The notes: generated by a model not told the origin, from the letters alone. Counted from the first letter of the stretch, positions 31,594-40,728 are shown. The stretch: DNA of 64,000 bases from Parablautia sp. Marseille-Q6255 (GCF_951230155.1 NZ_CATNVD010000003.1:1-64000); one strand, 5' to 3'. A program made the numbers and translations.

Positions 31594-33588
31594 CTATTCC
31601 AGAAATGCATCCTGAAGCTTTACTCCTGTCTCGTTTAACATGGCAACCAGAAGGCCGTACTCAAACTCTGCGATCGGCCGTCGCTCCTCCAGAAAGATCC
31701 CCATTACGCCGCGCACACGCTCTTCATCACGGATCGGCAGATACATCGCCATCGCGTCCGGGAGGGTGTGCGTACAGGCGCCCGCACGGTGATGGTTCGC
31801 AGCCACCCACTGCGCCACACCGCGCTCCTGCGCATTGACACACACTGCAAGCTGCGACGGCTCCATACCGCTTCGCGGAAAAAGAAGCGCTTCCTCCACT
31901 GTGCCGTCATCGCGGACCGGATAGATCAGGATCGACAGCCCCAGAAGCTTTCCAGCCTGTACCGCGATCTGGCGCCATACGTCTGCTTTTGACCTGCAGC
32001 GGCGCAGCTTCTGGCTGTTCTCCAGAAGAATTTCTGTCCGGTACGCGTTCTTTGCGCTCTCCCTGTTCTGGTGTTTCAGCTTTGCAGTCATAGTCCCGGT
32101 AAAAAGTCCTACGGCAAAAAGCATCAGAAATGTAGTAAGATACGTTTTGTCGTATGCTTTAAGACTATAAAACGGCTCTGTAAAGAAAAAATTAAACAGC
32201 AGAACACTGGCAAGCGCAGAATACAGCGCGCAGACCTTCCGGTTTGCCACGTAGGCAGACACCAGCACGCCAAGCAGATACACCATGATCGTATTTGCCT
32301 CTGAAAATGCGACCTCCCCAAGCAAAAGCGCCGCTGCTGTAGAAAGCGCCATGATGGCTGTGACAGCCAGACATCCCATTCCAATGCTTTTCCAGTCCTC
32401 CTGCCGCCTCCTCCCGCGTTTTGGATAATAGCGCCGGCTTTTTCGGATATCCGGGATAATATAGATATCAATATTCGGCGCCATATAGGTCAGCTTTTCT
32501 AAAAGCTCTGAGCGATACATCGGACGCATCGTGAAATGGTTCGTCCTGCCCAGTACGATTTTAGAGACATTTCCTGTGATCGCATACTGTGCGATCTGCG
32601 CAGCTACATCGGATCCATAGACGGTTACGATCTTTGCCCCGAGCAGCTTTGCCATTTCCAGATGACTGCGCAGCGCTGCCTTTGTTTTTTCATCCGCCTC
32701 CTGTAAAGCCGGCGTCTCCACACAAAGCCCGGTCAGCCTGGCGTGGAACGCGCCAGCCAGACGGGCGGCAGTGCGTATGACCTTTGCACTTGACGGCGCA
32801 GCTGTGATGCAGACCAGCACATGTTCCCCGGTATGGTAGTCGGGATGTCCCAGAAGACTGCGCTCCTCCTCTGCAATGCGGTTCACCCGGTCAGCCGTGC
32901 GCCGCAGAGCGATCTCGCGCAGAGCGACAAGCTTCTCCCTCCGGAAAAAGTTCCGGAGCGCGCGCTGCGCCTGATCTTCCCTGTAAATCTTTCCCTCTTT
33001 CATCCGGTCGATCAGATCTTCCGGCTCAATATCAATGACCTCCACCTGCTCTGCATGATCAAATACTGTATCCGGCACACGCTCCCGCACATCAATGCCT
33101 GTAATATTCCCCACAAGGTCATTGAGGCTTTCCAGATGCTGGATATTCATTGTCGTATAGACGTTGACCCCCTGGCGAAGCAGCTCCCTGACATCCTGAT
33201 ACCGCTTCTCATTCCTGCATCCTCTGGCATTTGTATGCGCCAGCTCGTCCACCAGTATAAGCTGCGGCTTTCGCGCCAGCGCTGCGTCAAGATCGAACTC
33301 CCTTAGCTTCACTCCCCTGTAATCCACCATAAGGGGCCGGATCATCTCCAGCCCCTTTGTCAAAGCCTGTGTATCAGGACGGTCGTGCGGCTCAATATAG
33401 CCTGCCACAACATCAATCCCGTGCCGTTTCGCCTCATGCGCCGCCTCCAGCATCGCATACGTTTTTCCTGATCCGGCAGCATATCCGAGAAAGATCTTAA
33501 GCCTTCCGCGGCTTTTTTTCTGCTGCTCCTGTTCTTCATATTGCAGCCGTTTTAATATCTGCTCCGAATCCGGTCTTTCTCCCTCCAT
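31594..33588 (-). CDS. KdpD-like sensor protein lacking the histidine kinase domain
   Basis: A 664-residue paralogue of KdpD in the kdp operon, just after kdpC. It has the N-domain with Walker A GYAAGSGKTYAML and LVDELAHTNARG, the stress-like domain, four membrane helices (about 410-500) and a GAF-like region ending LLVAMLNETGVKLQDAFLE. It then stops, with no HisKA or HATPase. The end is clean and a promoter follows, so this is not a recent truncation. Its stress-like domain reads VCITAAPSSAKVIRTAAR and lacks the S-x-S-x2-N pattern kept in full KdpD. It may modulate the complete KdpD or the Kdp pump directly. Short KdpD forms are known in some cyanobacteria. Confidence 0.85.
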   Translation of the reverse strand: MEGERPDSEQILKRLQYEEQEQQKKSRGRLKIFLGYAAGSGKTYAMLEAAHEAKRHGIDVVAGYIEPHDRPDTQALTKGLEMIRPLMVDYRGVKLREFDLDAALARKPQLILVDELAHTNARGCRNEKRYQDVRELLRQGVNVYTTMNIQHLESLNDLVGNITGIDVRERVPDTVFDHAEQVEVIDIEPEDLIDRMKEGKIYREDQAQRALRNFFRREKLVALREIALRRTADRVNRIAEEERSLLGHPDYHTGEHVLVCITAAPSSAKVIRTAARLAGAFHARLTGLCVETPALQEADEKTKAALRSHLEMAKLLGAKIVTVYGSDVAAQIAQYAITGNVSKIVLGRTNHFTMRPMYRSELLEKLTYMAPNIDIYIIPDIRKSRRYYPKRGRRRQEDWKSIGMGCLAVTAIMALSTAAALLLGEVAFSEANTIMVYLLGVLVSAYVANRKVCALYSALASVLLFNFFFTEPFYSLKAYDKTYLTTFLMLFAVGLFTGTMTAKLKHQNRESAKNAYRTEILLENSQKLRRCRSKADVWRQIAVQAGKLLGLSILIYPVRDDGTVEEALLFPRSGMEPSQLAVCVNAQERGVAQWVAANHHRAGACTHTLPDAMAMYLPIRDEERVRGVMGIFLEERRPIAEFEYGLLVAMLNETGVKLQDAFLE

Positions 33589-33607
33589 ACACGCGCTCCT
33601 TTTCTAT

Positions 33608-34252
33608 CTATAAAAGTTCCATTGCTTCTGCGACCGCAAGGTTGCATTTGAGCACATTGACGCGCTCTTCTCCAAATACGCCGAACAGCCTGTGCTCTGT
33701 GTTCTCCTCCACGATCGTTTCTACCTGTTCTTCACTCAGACCGGAATGCTCTGCCACTGCCGCGATCTGCACCCGGGCAGCCTGCGGGCTGATATGCGGG
33801 TCCAGCCCGGAGCCGGACGCCGTCAGAAGATCTGCCGGAACGTCCTCTGCCTTTATGCCGGGATGGGAAGCCAGAAACGCATCAAGATCCTCCTGGATCC
33901 TTGCCTCCAGATCCGGGTTTGAGTTACCATAGTTGAAGGATCCTGAGGAAACTCCACCGTACGCCCCACTCTCCTTTTGCTCCTGTGTGTATGTATTATA
34001 ATTTACAGAAGATACTCTGCCTCTGAAAAAGCAGTCTCTGGAAAAGTCCTGTCCGATCAGACTGGAGCCGACGGCCTCTTTGACGTCTGTGGTCGGCTCG
34101 CCGTTTTTATCGATCAGACTGCCATTTGCCTTGTCCTTCATCGCTGCCTGGCTGACGCCTGTGAGCGCCAGCGGATAAAGGAACGAGCATACCAGCATCA
34201 TAACAATACAAAAAGCAAACGCTGTTCTTAACATTTTACCGAAGTTTTTCAT
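33608..34252 (-). CDS. kdpC: Potassium-transporting ATPase subunit KdpC
   Basis: Assembly and affinity subunit of the KdpFABC pump, 214 residues. One N-terminal membrane helix (MLRTAFAFCIVMMLVCSFLYPLALTG, about 7-33) anchors an outer domain containing GSSLIGQDFS, FRGRVSSVNYNT and SGSGLDPHISPQAARVQ, the family signature. The C-terminus (RLFGVFGEERVNVLKCNLAVAE) is typical. GTAGGAGG precedes the start. It follows kdpB by 13 bases. Confidence 0.95.
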   Translation of the reverse strand: MKNFGKMLRTAFAFCIVMMLVCSFLYPLALTGVSQAAMKDKANGSLIDKNGEPTTDVKEAVGSSLIGQDFSRDCFFRGRVSSVNYNTYTQEQKESGAYGGVSSGSFNYGNSNPDLEARIQEDLDAFLASHPGIKAEDVPADLLTASGSGLDPHISPQAARVQIAAVAEHSGLSEEQVETIVEENTEHRLFGVFGEERVNVLKCNLAVAEAMELL

Positions 34253-34265
34253 CCTGAATTACCTC

Positions 34266-36320
34266 CTACATCCCTGCCAGTGCCAGAAGCGGCGCTACTG
34301 CCAGATCGATCAGCTTGATGCCGACAAACGGGACGATCACCCCTCCCAGTCCATAGATCCCCATATTTCTCAGAAGAAGCTTTTCCGCTTTCATCGGCTT
34401 ATAGGCTACACCCTTCATCGCGATCGGGATCAGTCCCGGTATGATGATCGCATTAAAGATCAGTGCAGACAGGATCGCACTTGCCGGTGTTGCCAGATGC
34501 ATGATATTGAGGATCTGCATCTGCGGCAGCACCATCGTAAACATTGCCGGAATGATCGCAAAGTACTTTGCAATATCATTTGCCACACTAAATGTGGTCA
34601 GAGAACCTCTTGTGATCAGAAGCTGCTTTCCGATCTCTACGACCTCAAGGATCTTTGTCGGATCCGAATCCAGATCCACCATATTTGCCGCCTCCTTGGC
34701 TGCCTGTGTGCCGGAATTCATCGCCAGCCCCACATCTGCCTGCGCAAGAGCCGGCGCGTCATTCGTGCCATCCCCCGTCATAGCCACAAGCTTTCCTTCT
34801 GCCTGCTCCTTTTTGATCGCCTCGATCTTATCCTCCGGTTTACATTCTGCGATAAAGCCGTCCACACCTGCCTCTCGTGCGATCGTCGCCGCAGTCAGCG
34901 GGTTATCGCCCGTACACATGATCGTCTTGATGCCGATCTCGCGAAGCCTTGCAAAACGTTCTACAAGTCCCGGCTTTACTGTATCCTTCAGGTAAATGAC
35001 GCCGAGGATCCTGTTATCCACACACACAGTAAGCGGCGTACCGCCCAGGTTGGAGACATTTGTCACGATCTCCTCCAGATCAGGAGGGATCGCTCCTCCC
35101 TTTTCCCTTACAAATGTCCTGATCGCCTCTGACGCTCCCTTTCTGACAACCGTGCCGTCCTTCAAGTCTGCACCGCTCATTTTCGTCTGTGCGGTAAATT
35201 CCACAAAGGTCATCTGCTGCGCCACCCTGTCATCGAGCGCACAGCCCATCTGACGCCCCAGCTCTACTGTCGATTTTCCCTCCGGCGTCTGATCCATCAG
35301 AGAACTCATGACACTGTAATCGACAAGCTCCTCTTTCTCTACGCCGGACACCGGATAAAACTCCGCTGCCAGACGGTTGCCGTACGTGATCGTCCCCGTC
35401 TTGTCGAGGATCATCGTATCGACGTCACCGCACGCCTCTACCGCTTTTCCTGACATGGCGATGACATTAAATCTCGTCACACGATCCATACCCGCGATGC
35501 CGATCGCAGAAAGCAGGCCGCCGATCGTTGTCGGGATCAGACATACCATCAAAGCGATCGCCCACGAGATCGGGATCTCGACTCCAAGATACGCCGCAAA
35601 CGGATACAGCGTCACGACAACGATCAGAAAGATCAGGGTCAGTACGATCAAAAGCGTATTCAGAGCGATCTCATTCGGCGTCTTCTGTCTGGAAGCGCCT
35701 TCTACCAGAGAGATCATTTTATCGAGGAATGAATGTCCCGGCTCCGCCACAATACGGATCTTCAGCCAGTCAGAAACAACCGTCGTACCGCCAGTCACGG
35801 AGGAGAAATCTCCGCCGGACTCTCTTGTCACAGGTGCAGACTCGCCTGTGATCGCAGATTCATCCACAGAAGCGATCCCTTCGATCACCTCTCCGTCGTT
35901 CGGGATCACCTCTCCGGCTTTTACGAGAACAATATCGTTCTTCTTTAATTCAGAAGCGCTGATTGTTTTCTCGCTGCCATCCGGAAGAATCAGTCTTGCT
36001 TTTGTATCCTGCTTTGTTTTCTTCAGAGAAGCCGCCTGCGCCTTGCCGCGCCCCTCTGCCACAGATTCCGCAAAATTCGCAAACAGCACGGTGATAAACA
36101 GGATCACTGACACGATCCCGTTGTAAAGCTGATACTGTGCTCCGCCTCCGAACAGAGTCGGGAAAAAGGTCAGAACCAGTGTGATCAGAAATCCGATCTC
36201 GACTACGAACATGACCGGATTTTTCACCATATACCGCGGATCCAGCTTCTGGAACGAACCGATGATCGATGATCTCAATATATCCTTTGTCACAAATTTT
36301 GTGCTTTTCTTCTTAGCCAT
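34266..36320 (-). CDS. kdpB: Potassium-transporting ATPase ATP-binding subunit KdpB
   Basis: P-type ATPase subunit of 684 residues. The phosphorylated Asp is in [14 protein letters not shown]; the actuator loop [14 protein letters not shown] and hinge [18 protein letters not shown] are intact, and [13 protein letters not shown] [14 protein letters not shown] lies in the membrane region. The size is normal for KdpB. It works with KdpA, which carries the potassium filter. The gene begins with a GAAAGGAG site, 21 bases after kdpA. Confidence 0.97.
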   Translation of the reverse strand: MAKKKSTKFVTKDILRSSIIGSFQKLDPRYMVKNPVMFVVEIGFLITLVLTFFPTLFGGGAQYQLYNGIVSVILFITVLFANFAESVAEGRGKAQAASLKKTKQDTKARLILPDGSEKTISASELKKNDIVLVKAGEVIPNDGEVIEGIASVDESAITGESAPVTRESGGDFSSVTGGTTVVSDWLKIRIVAEPGHSFLDKMISLVEGASRQKTPNEIALNTLLIVLTLIFLIVVVTLYPFAAYLGVEIPISWAIALMVCLIPTTIGGLLSAIGIAGMDRVTRFNVIAMSGKAVEACGDVDTMILDKTGTITYGNRLAAEFYPVSGVEKEELVDYSVMSSLMDQTPEGKSTVELGRQMGCALDDRVAQQMTFVEFTAQTKMSGADLKDGTVVRKGASEAIRTFVREKGGAIPPDLEEIVTNVSNLGGTPLTVCVDNRILGVIYLKDTVKPGLVERFARLREIGIKTIMCTGDNPLTAATIAREAGVDGFIAECKPEDKIEAIKKEQAEGKLVAMTGDGTNDAPALAQADVGLAMNSGTQAAKEAANMVDLDSDPTKILEVVEIGKQLLITRGSLTTFSVANDIAKYFAIIPAMFTMVLPQMQILNIMHLATPASAILSALIFNAIIIPGLIPIAMKGVAYKPMKAEKLLLRNMGIYGLGGVIVPFVGIKLIDLAVAPLLALAGM

Positions 36321-36341
36321 TCTAATTCTCCTTTCTATTCC

Positions 36342-38057
36342 CTACATCCACAGGGACAGATGCTCTGCAACCGGTCCGAGCGCCAGTGCCGGGAAAAAGG
36401 TCAGGGCTGCAAAAATGTATACAATAAACACGAGCACGATCATAAAAGTCACATTATCGGTTCGCAGGGTGCCGATCGACTCATTTACCCGCTTCTTCTG
36501 AAGCATCGAGCCTGCGATGGCAAGCTGGGCAACAATCGCGATGTAGCGTCCGAAGAACATCGCAAGTCCGGTCGTCATATTCCAGAACAGGCTGTTATCT
36601 GCCAGTCCTTCAAATCCGGAACCATTGTTTGCCGCAGATGAAGCATATTCATAAAGAACCTGCGACAGACCGTGGAAGCCCGGATTTGTGATACCTGCAA
36701 GTCCCTCCTGCACCGACACAGCCAGAGCAGAAAATCCAAGGATCAAAAGCGGATGGATCAGGATGACGATCGCTACCAGCTTCATTTCTTTTCCCTCAAT
36801 CTTCTTATTTAAGTACTCCGGCGTACGTCCGACCATCAGCCCGCAGATAAACACAGCCAGGATCACGTACATGACCATGTTCATCAGGCCGACGCCCTTT
36901 CCTCCGAATACGCAGTTGAGCATCATATGCAGCATGGGGATCATCCCGCCAAGCGGCGTCAGTGTATCGTGCATATTGTTGACCGTACCTGTCGTAAACG
37001 AGGTGGTCACTGTCGTGAACAATGCCGACTGAGCGATGCCGAAGCGGACCTCTTTTCCTTCCATGCTGCCCATATCCTGATTGATCCCCATTGCACTGAT
37101 CACAGGATTGCCCGCTTTTTCAGCACAGAAGCAGACTGTAAGACCGATCAGGAAAATGATCGCCATTGCGCCAAAGACAACGGCGCCCTGTCTGCCGATG
37201 AGCGGCTTTTTCGTCTCTGCAAGAGCAGCCTTCGCTTTGCGGCGTTCATGGAGCATCAGCCCAAAGGTTACGATGCAGGCTCCCGGCAGGAGCATCATGG
37301 AGATCATCTCTGTGATATTGGAGATCACTGTCGGATTCTCAAACGGGGTCGCTGAATTTGCTCCAAAGAAGCCTCCTCCATTTGTTCCCAGATGCTTGAT
37401 CGATTCCAGCGCGGCAACCGGTCCCATTGCAATGTCCTGATACTTGCCCTCTATCGTCTCTACCGTCACATTTGCCGCAAATGTCTGCGGTGTTCCCTGA
37501 CTGACCAGGAGCAGTCCTACCAGAAAAGCGCCTGGTATCAGGATGCGCGTTGTCGTACGCACCATATCTTTGTAAAAGTTGCCGAGCTTCCTGCCTGACA
37601 GTCCGCGGCAAAACGCCATGCACGCCGCATATCCGCTGGCGGCTGAGGTAAACATCATAAATATAATGACGCACATCTGGCTGACGTAGGACAGCCCGCT
37701 CTCTCCTGAATAATGCTGCAGGTTCGTATTTGTCATGAAGCTGATGATCGTGTTAAAGCTCAGGCTTTCCTCCATTGCCCCGATCCCGTTCGGATTCAGA
37801 AACAAAAGTCCCTGCAGCCTGAGGATCATATAACCGACAAACACCATGACCCCATTTGCCATCAATAAGGACAGAGCATATTTTTTCCAGCTCATGTCCT
37901 CTCCTTTTATTCCACAAACCCTGTATATCAATTTATCGATCGGATCAAACACCGCATCCGCGAATGTCCTCTGATCCGTGGCGATATGATACATGTACCT
38001 TCCCACAGGAATAACCAGTATCACAAACAACGCCAGCGTAAGAACAATCTGTACCAT
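36342..38057 (-). CDS. kdpA: Potassium-transporting ATPase potassium-binding subunit KdpA
   Basis: Channel-like membrane subunit of 571 residues with about ten helices related to TrkH/KtrB. Selectivity-type loops include SAASGYAACMAFCRG, HLGTNGGGFFGANSATPFENPT, VTTSFTTGTVNNMHDTLTPLGG and ASSAANNGSGFEGL. GGAGG precedes the start. With KdpB, KdpC and KdpF it forms the high-affinity, ATP-driven potassium pump, used when potassium is scarce. Confidence 0.97.
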   Translation of the reverse strand: MVQIVLTLALFVILVIPVGRYMYHIATDQRTFADAVFDPIDKLIYRVCGIKGEDMSWKKYALSLLMANGVMVFVGYMILRLQGLLFLNPNGIGAMEESLSFNTIISFMTNTNLQHYSGESGLSYVSQMCVIIFMMFTSAASGYAACMAFCRGLSGRKLGNFYKDMVRTTTRILIPGAFLVGLLLVSQGTPQTFAANVTVETIEGKYQDIAMGPVAALESIKHLGTNGGGFFGANSATPFENPTVISNITEMISMMLLPGACIVTFGLMLHERRKAKAALAETKKPLIGRQGAVVFGAMAIIFLIGLTVCFCAEKAGNPVISAMGINQDMGSMEGKEVRFGIAQSALFTTVTTSFTTGTVNNMHDTLTPLGGMIPMLHMMLNCVFGGKGVGLMNMVMYVILAVFICGLMVGRTPEYLNKKIEGKEMKLVAIVILIHPLLILGFSALAVSVQEGLAGITNPGFHGLSQVLYEYASSAANNGSGFEGLADNSLFWNMTTGLAMFFGRYIAIVAQLAIAGSMLQKKRVNESIGTLRTDNVTFMIVLVFIVYIFAALTFFPALALGPVAEHLSLWM

Positions 38058-38150
38058 ACTTTTTTCCTCCTGCCATTCCCTTCCTGATTTATGATTTTTC
38101 CCGGTCTCTCACCTTTACCGGAATCTCTCCTTCCACCCGGCTTTTGTGCA

Positions 38151-38228
38151 TCACAGCTTTTCCGGGTTCACCAGCGCATACACCAGATAAGCGCCAAGCG
38201 CTGCTATGATCACTCCTAATACAGCCAT
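38151..38228 (-). CDS. kdpF: KdpF-like peptide
   Basis: A 25-residue hydrophobic peptide ending GAYLVYALVNPEKL, matching KdpF, the lipid-like stabilising subunit of the Kdp complex. The start used is the second of two in-frame ATGs, six bases after AGGAGGT; the first ATG (38234) touches the ribosome site. It lies between the 33-residue ORF and kdpA, as expected. It is too short for ordinary gene finders. Confidence 0.8.
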   Translation of the reverse strand: MAVLGVIIAALGAYLVYALVNPEKL

Positions 38229-38239
38229 ATCCATACCTC

Positions 38240-38341
38240 CTATCGTTCCTTCGGTTCAATCTGGTGTTCGCAAAAATCTGCAAACAGCTTTACCAGACCA
38301 AAGCTTCCAAGTAAAATTGCCAGCATGATCAGATCCATCAT
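38240..38341 (-). CDS. 33-residue membrane peptide at the head of the kdp operon
   Basis: Reads MMDLIMLAILLGSFGL, then a short polar tail with FCEHQIEPKER. AAGGAGGAG lies ten bases upstream. Its stop codon lies just before the ribosome site of kdpF, so the two are translated in series. It is the first ORF after the kdp promoter. Small hydrophobic peptides have been seen at this place in other Firmicute kdp operons, but I cannot name the family. It may stabilise the pump or act in regulation; no function can be read from it. Confidence 0.6.
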   Translation of the reverse strand: MMDLIMLAILLGSFGLVKLFADFCEHQIEPKER

Positions 38342-38368
38342 AGTCTCTACTCCTCCTTTGCACAGGCG

Positions 38369-38401
38369 ATTCTAGCATCCGTATGATTAAAATGGGATTA
38401 A
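38369..38401 (-). promoter_or_regulatory. kdp operon promoter with paired TTAAT elements
   Basis: On the minus strand TTAATC (38396-38401) and TTAATC (38385-38390) are direct repeats with an 11-base period, as expected for an OmpR-type regulator dimer such as KdpE. Eleven bases after the second TTAAT comes TAGAAT (38369-38374), preceded by GATGC. There is no good -35, consistent with an activated promoter. Confidence 0.6.
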
Positions 38402-38471
38402 CAGATCTTGGCCGGTATTAAATTTGCGTTAATGCGCAGAAAAATCAGAGGACAGTCACAGATCAGGCGAT

Positions 38472-38565
38472 GGACCCTTTTTGCGCAGATATCGCGGTTT
38501 TACGGGACAAACTGATTGTTAAATTTTTATTTTATTATTGCTTTTATTGCTCATTTATGTATAAT
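38472..38565. repeat. 94-bp target-site duplication, left copy
   Basis: Identical over 94 bases to 40523-40616. It ends exactly at TATAAT, before the left end of the insertion sequence. It therefore carries a copy of the pckA promoter facing into the element, antisense to the transposase gene. With the kdp promoter (38369-38401) and the left end of the element, it fills the gene-free stretch 38342-38659. Confidence 0.92.
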
Positions 38566-40522
38566 CCCATCTTTGACAGTTAGAAAAAGAAAAAATCGCT
38601 GTATCCCTCATGTTTACTGGGGTATAGCGATTTTTTCCGTTGTTACGGACTTTAGTATTTTATTCTTTCCTTTTACTTTTTTTCTGGATATTTCTCATCT
38701 TACTTTTTGTTATGAACTGATAATCTGTTCGGAAACCGCAGACATCATGAAGAGCATCCGTAATTCTTTCCCGTTTGTATAAAGGAATAAATCCCTGTTC
38801 CTGTATTCCGGCGAAATTCATTTCTTTTAGAGCATCTAATAATTCTTCACATGTATATTTAGCATTCAGTTTTTTCTCAAGGAAACGGTATATGGTCAAT
38901 GCAAGAAAACAGATTAGAAAATGTGCTTTGATCCGGTTTTCATCCTGTAAATAGACAGGTCTTGCAGAAAAATCTGTTTTCATAATCCGGAAACATTCTT
39001 CTATCTGCCATCTTCCTTCACTTACCTTTAAAATATCATTGACTTCGTCATCCAAAAGATCTGTGCATACTGCGTAAAAGCCATCATACTGGGATTCTTC
39101 GGAAATCTTGGCTTCATCCAGATAATGCTTTACATCAGCAGCTTCTCCTTCTTCTGTTACAGCGATCGTTCCGATGTAACGTGCTGGATCATTTGGATTT
39201 TTGCGGTTCTTTTTTGTGCTTCCTGAATCCAGCATCTTTTGTGCCCGCTCGATCTGTTTGTCTCGAATAGATTTTTGGTAAAGGGCATATTTAGGAGAAT
39301 AGGTAATGATCAGGCGCTGATGCAGCTTCTTTGTGGTGTAGGGCTCGTCTTTATAATAAAGTCCTTTGTCATCTTCGGGTAGTTTTGTGATATCAACAGG
39401 GGTTCCGTCTGATACTTTTTTAAATCCCTGTAAATTTAATGCCCATTCCTTTTCTTCTTTCTTCAGCTTTTTGATGGACTGGGTTACGATATAAGCCCGT
39501 TCTCCCATGTGATTGTACTCTCGGATTGATTCAGAGCCGAGCCCGGCATCGCTACAATAAATAAATTTCTGACAACCAAAATCTCCAAGGACTTTCTTTT
39601 CTAACGGTTTGAGAGAGGTCTGCTCGTTTGCATTTCCCGGAAAAAGAGAAAAAGCCAGGGGGATCCCATCTCCATCCATAAACAATCCCATTTGGATGAT
39701 TGGGTTTGGCCTGTGTTCTTTACTTTTGCCGTACTTTTTATTTTCATCTTCTTGTTCAATTTCAAAGTAATAATTCGAGCAGTCATAATAAAGGATCTTA
39801 TCATTTCTTTTTCCAAGGAAGTGGGAGTTTTTATAAACCTCAGACTGAATAAGATCACATTCCGTACCAAGTACATCCAATGCCCGGTAAACATCATGAA
39901 GCTCGTAGGATGGTTTTTCTAAGAATTCAGATGCAACTTTGTAAGAAGAACGTTTGCTGCAAGGTTCTAAGATTCTTGCATAAATCAGATCCGAAAGGAT
40001 CGCATTGATATCATACTTGAATTTATATTTATGTTTCAATTTCCGACAGATTTTATTCATTTGTAGTTGATAATAAATGGATTGGAGAAACAGATAGCCA
40101 CCACGGAAGAAGGCCTGCTTGCCATAATCTAAGTGTCTATCCGCATGGAATGGTATCAATACTGTCTGTGCTTCTTTTTCCTTTTTATATTTTTCAGTTT
40201 CTATTTTCACTTCATTTTTCGCCCATGCAATGACATCATCTCTTGTAGGTCCATGTTCAGGCAAAAGTTGTTCTAAGGTTCCCAGCTTGCGGACAATAGC
40301 TGAAGTAGTGCTGCCATTTGCTTTTGTATAAGATTTGCAGATATAAAAGGACTCTGCATTTTTTGATTTTGTTATATGAAGATTCATCTGTCATCCCTCC
40401 TCCCTTATTATATCATACAATAACATAAAATAACAGATATAAAATCAAAAAAATTGACATAAAAAAAGCAGGTTTTATGCGACCTGTGAGTACTTTTTCC
40501 GATATTCAACTGTCAAACTCCC
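38566..40522 (-). mobile_element. IS1634-family insertion sequence
   Basis: About 1.96 kb, with one transposase gene on the minus strand. Both ends carry TTTGACAGTT in opposite orientation (38572-38581 and complement of 40508-40517), a few bases inside the ends, as imperfect inverted repeats. It is bounded by 94-bp perfect direct repeats; this family (IS1549-like) is known for unusually long target duplications. The perfect repeats suggest a recent insertion between kdp and pckA. Confidence 0.9.
38660..40387 (-). CDS. IS1634-family DDE transposase
   Basis: Transposase of 575 residues of the IS4-like superfamily. Features: N-terminal part (FYICKSYTKANGSTTSAIVRKL), first catalytic Asp region in ILYYDCSNYYFEIEQ, a second in FIYCSDAGLGS and the conserved glutamate in GRWQIEECFRIMKTDF (the Y-(2)-R-(3)-E-(6)-K type signature). 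The C-terminus is Lys-rich. The frame is intact, so the element may be active. Base composition is AT-richer than neighbouring genes, as for an imported element. Confidence 0.93.
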   Translation of the reverse strand: MNLHITKSKNAESFYICKSYTKANGSTTSAIVRKLGTLEQLLPEHGPTRDDVIAWAKNEVKIETEKYKKEKEAQTVLIPFHADRHLDYGKQAFFRGGYLFLQSIYYQLQMNKICRKLKHKYKFKYDINAILSDLIYARILEPCSKRSSYKVASEFLEKPSYELHDVYRALDVLGTECDLIQSEVYKNSHFLGKRNDKILYYDCSNYYFEIEQEDENKKYGKSKEHRPNPIIQMGLFMDGDGIPLAFSLFPGNANEQTSLKPLEKKVLGDFGCQKFIYCSDAGLGSESIREYNHMGERAYIVTQSIKKLKKEEKEWALNLQGFKKVSDGTPVDITKLPEDDKGLYYKDEPYTTKKLHQRLIITYSPKYALYQKSIRDKQIERAQKMLDSGSTKKNRKNPNDPARYIGTIAVTEEGEAADVKHYLDEAKISEESQYDGFYAVCTDLLDDEVNDILKVSEGRWQIEECFRIMKTDFSARPVYLQDENRIKAHFLICFLALTIYRFLEKKLNAKYTCEELLDALKEMNFAGIQEQGFIPLYKRERITDALHDVCGFRTDYQFITKSKMRNIQKKSKRKE

Positions 40523-40616
40523 GGACCCTTTTTGCGCAGATATCGCGGTTTTACGGGACAAACTGATTGTTAAATTTTTATTTTATTATTGCTTTTATTG
40601 CTCATTTATGTATAAT
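40523..40616. repeat. 94-bp target-site duplication, right copy
   Basis: Exact copy of 38472-38565. This is the copy that still sits in front of pckA and supplies its promoter. The gene-free stretch 40388-40728 consists of the right end of the insertion sequence, this repeat and the pckA leader. Confidence 0.92.
40589..40616 (+). promoter_or_regulatory. pckA promoter
   Basis: TTGCTT (40589-40594), 16 bases, perfect TATAAT (40611-40616). Transcription would start near 40623, leaving a leader of about 105 bases before pckA. Confidence 0.65.
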
Positions 40617-40655
40617 ATGGTAAGAGAGAGTAGATGCGTTAAGCACCGCCTCTTC

Positions 40656-40684
40656 CAGGCAGTTAAATGCCTGCAGTTCGCAGG
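40656..40684 (+). promoter_or_regulatory. Two mutually exclusive hairpins in the pckA leader
   Basis: CAGGCA (40656-40661) pairs with TGCCTG (40668-40673), and CCTGC (40670-40674) pairs with GCAGG (40680-40684). The two stems share CCTG, so only one can form at a time. No T-run follows. It may be an mRNA stability or control element; no known riboswitch was recognised. Confidence 0.4.
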
Positions 40685-40728
40685 TTATTACCAGATTACT
40701 ACTAAGAAAGAAAAGAGGTTAATGTAAG

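Noticed and set aside
38089-38283. 64-codon minus-strand frame upstream of kdpA
   Set aside because: It overlaps, in another frame, the KdpF-like peptide, which has the better ribosome site and family resemblance.
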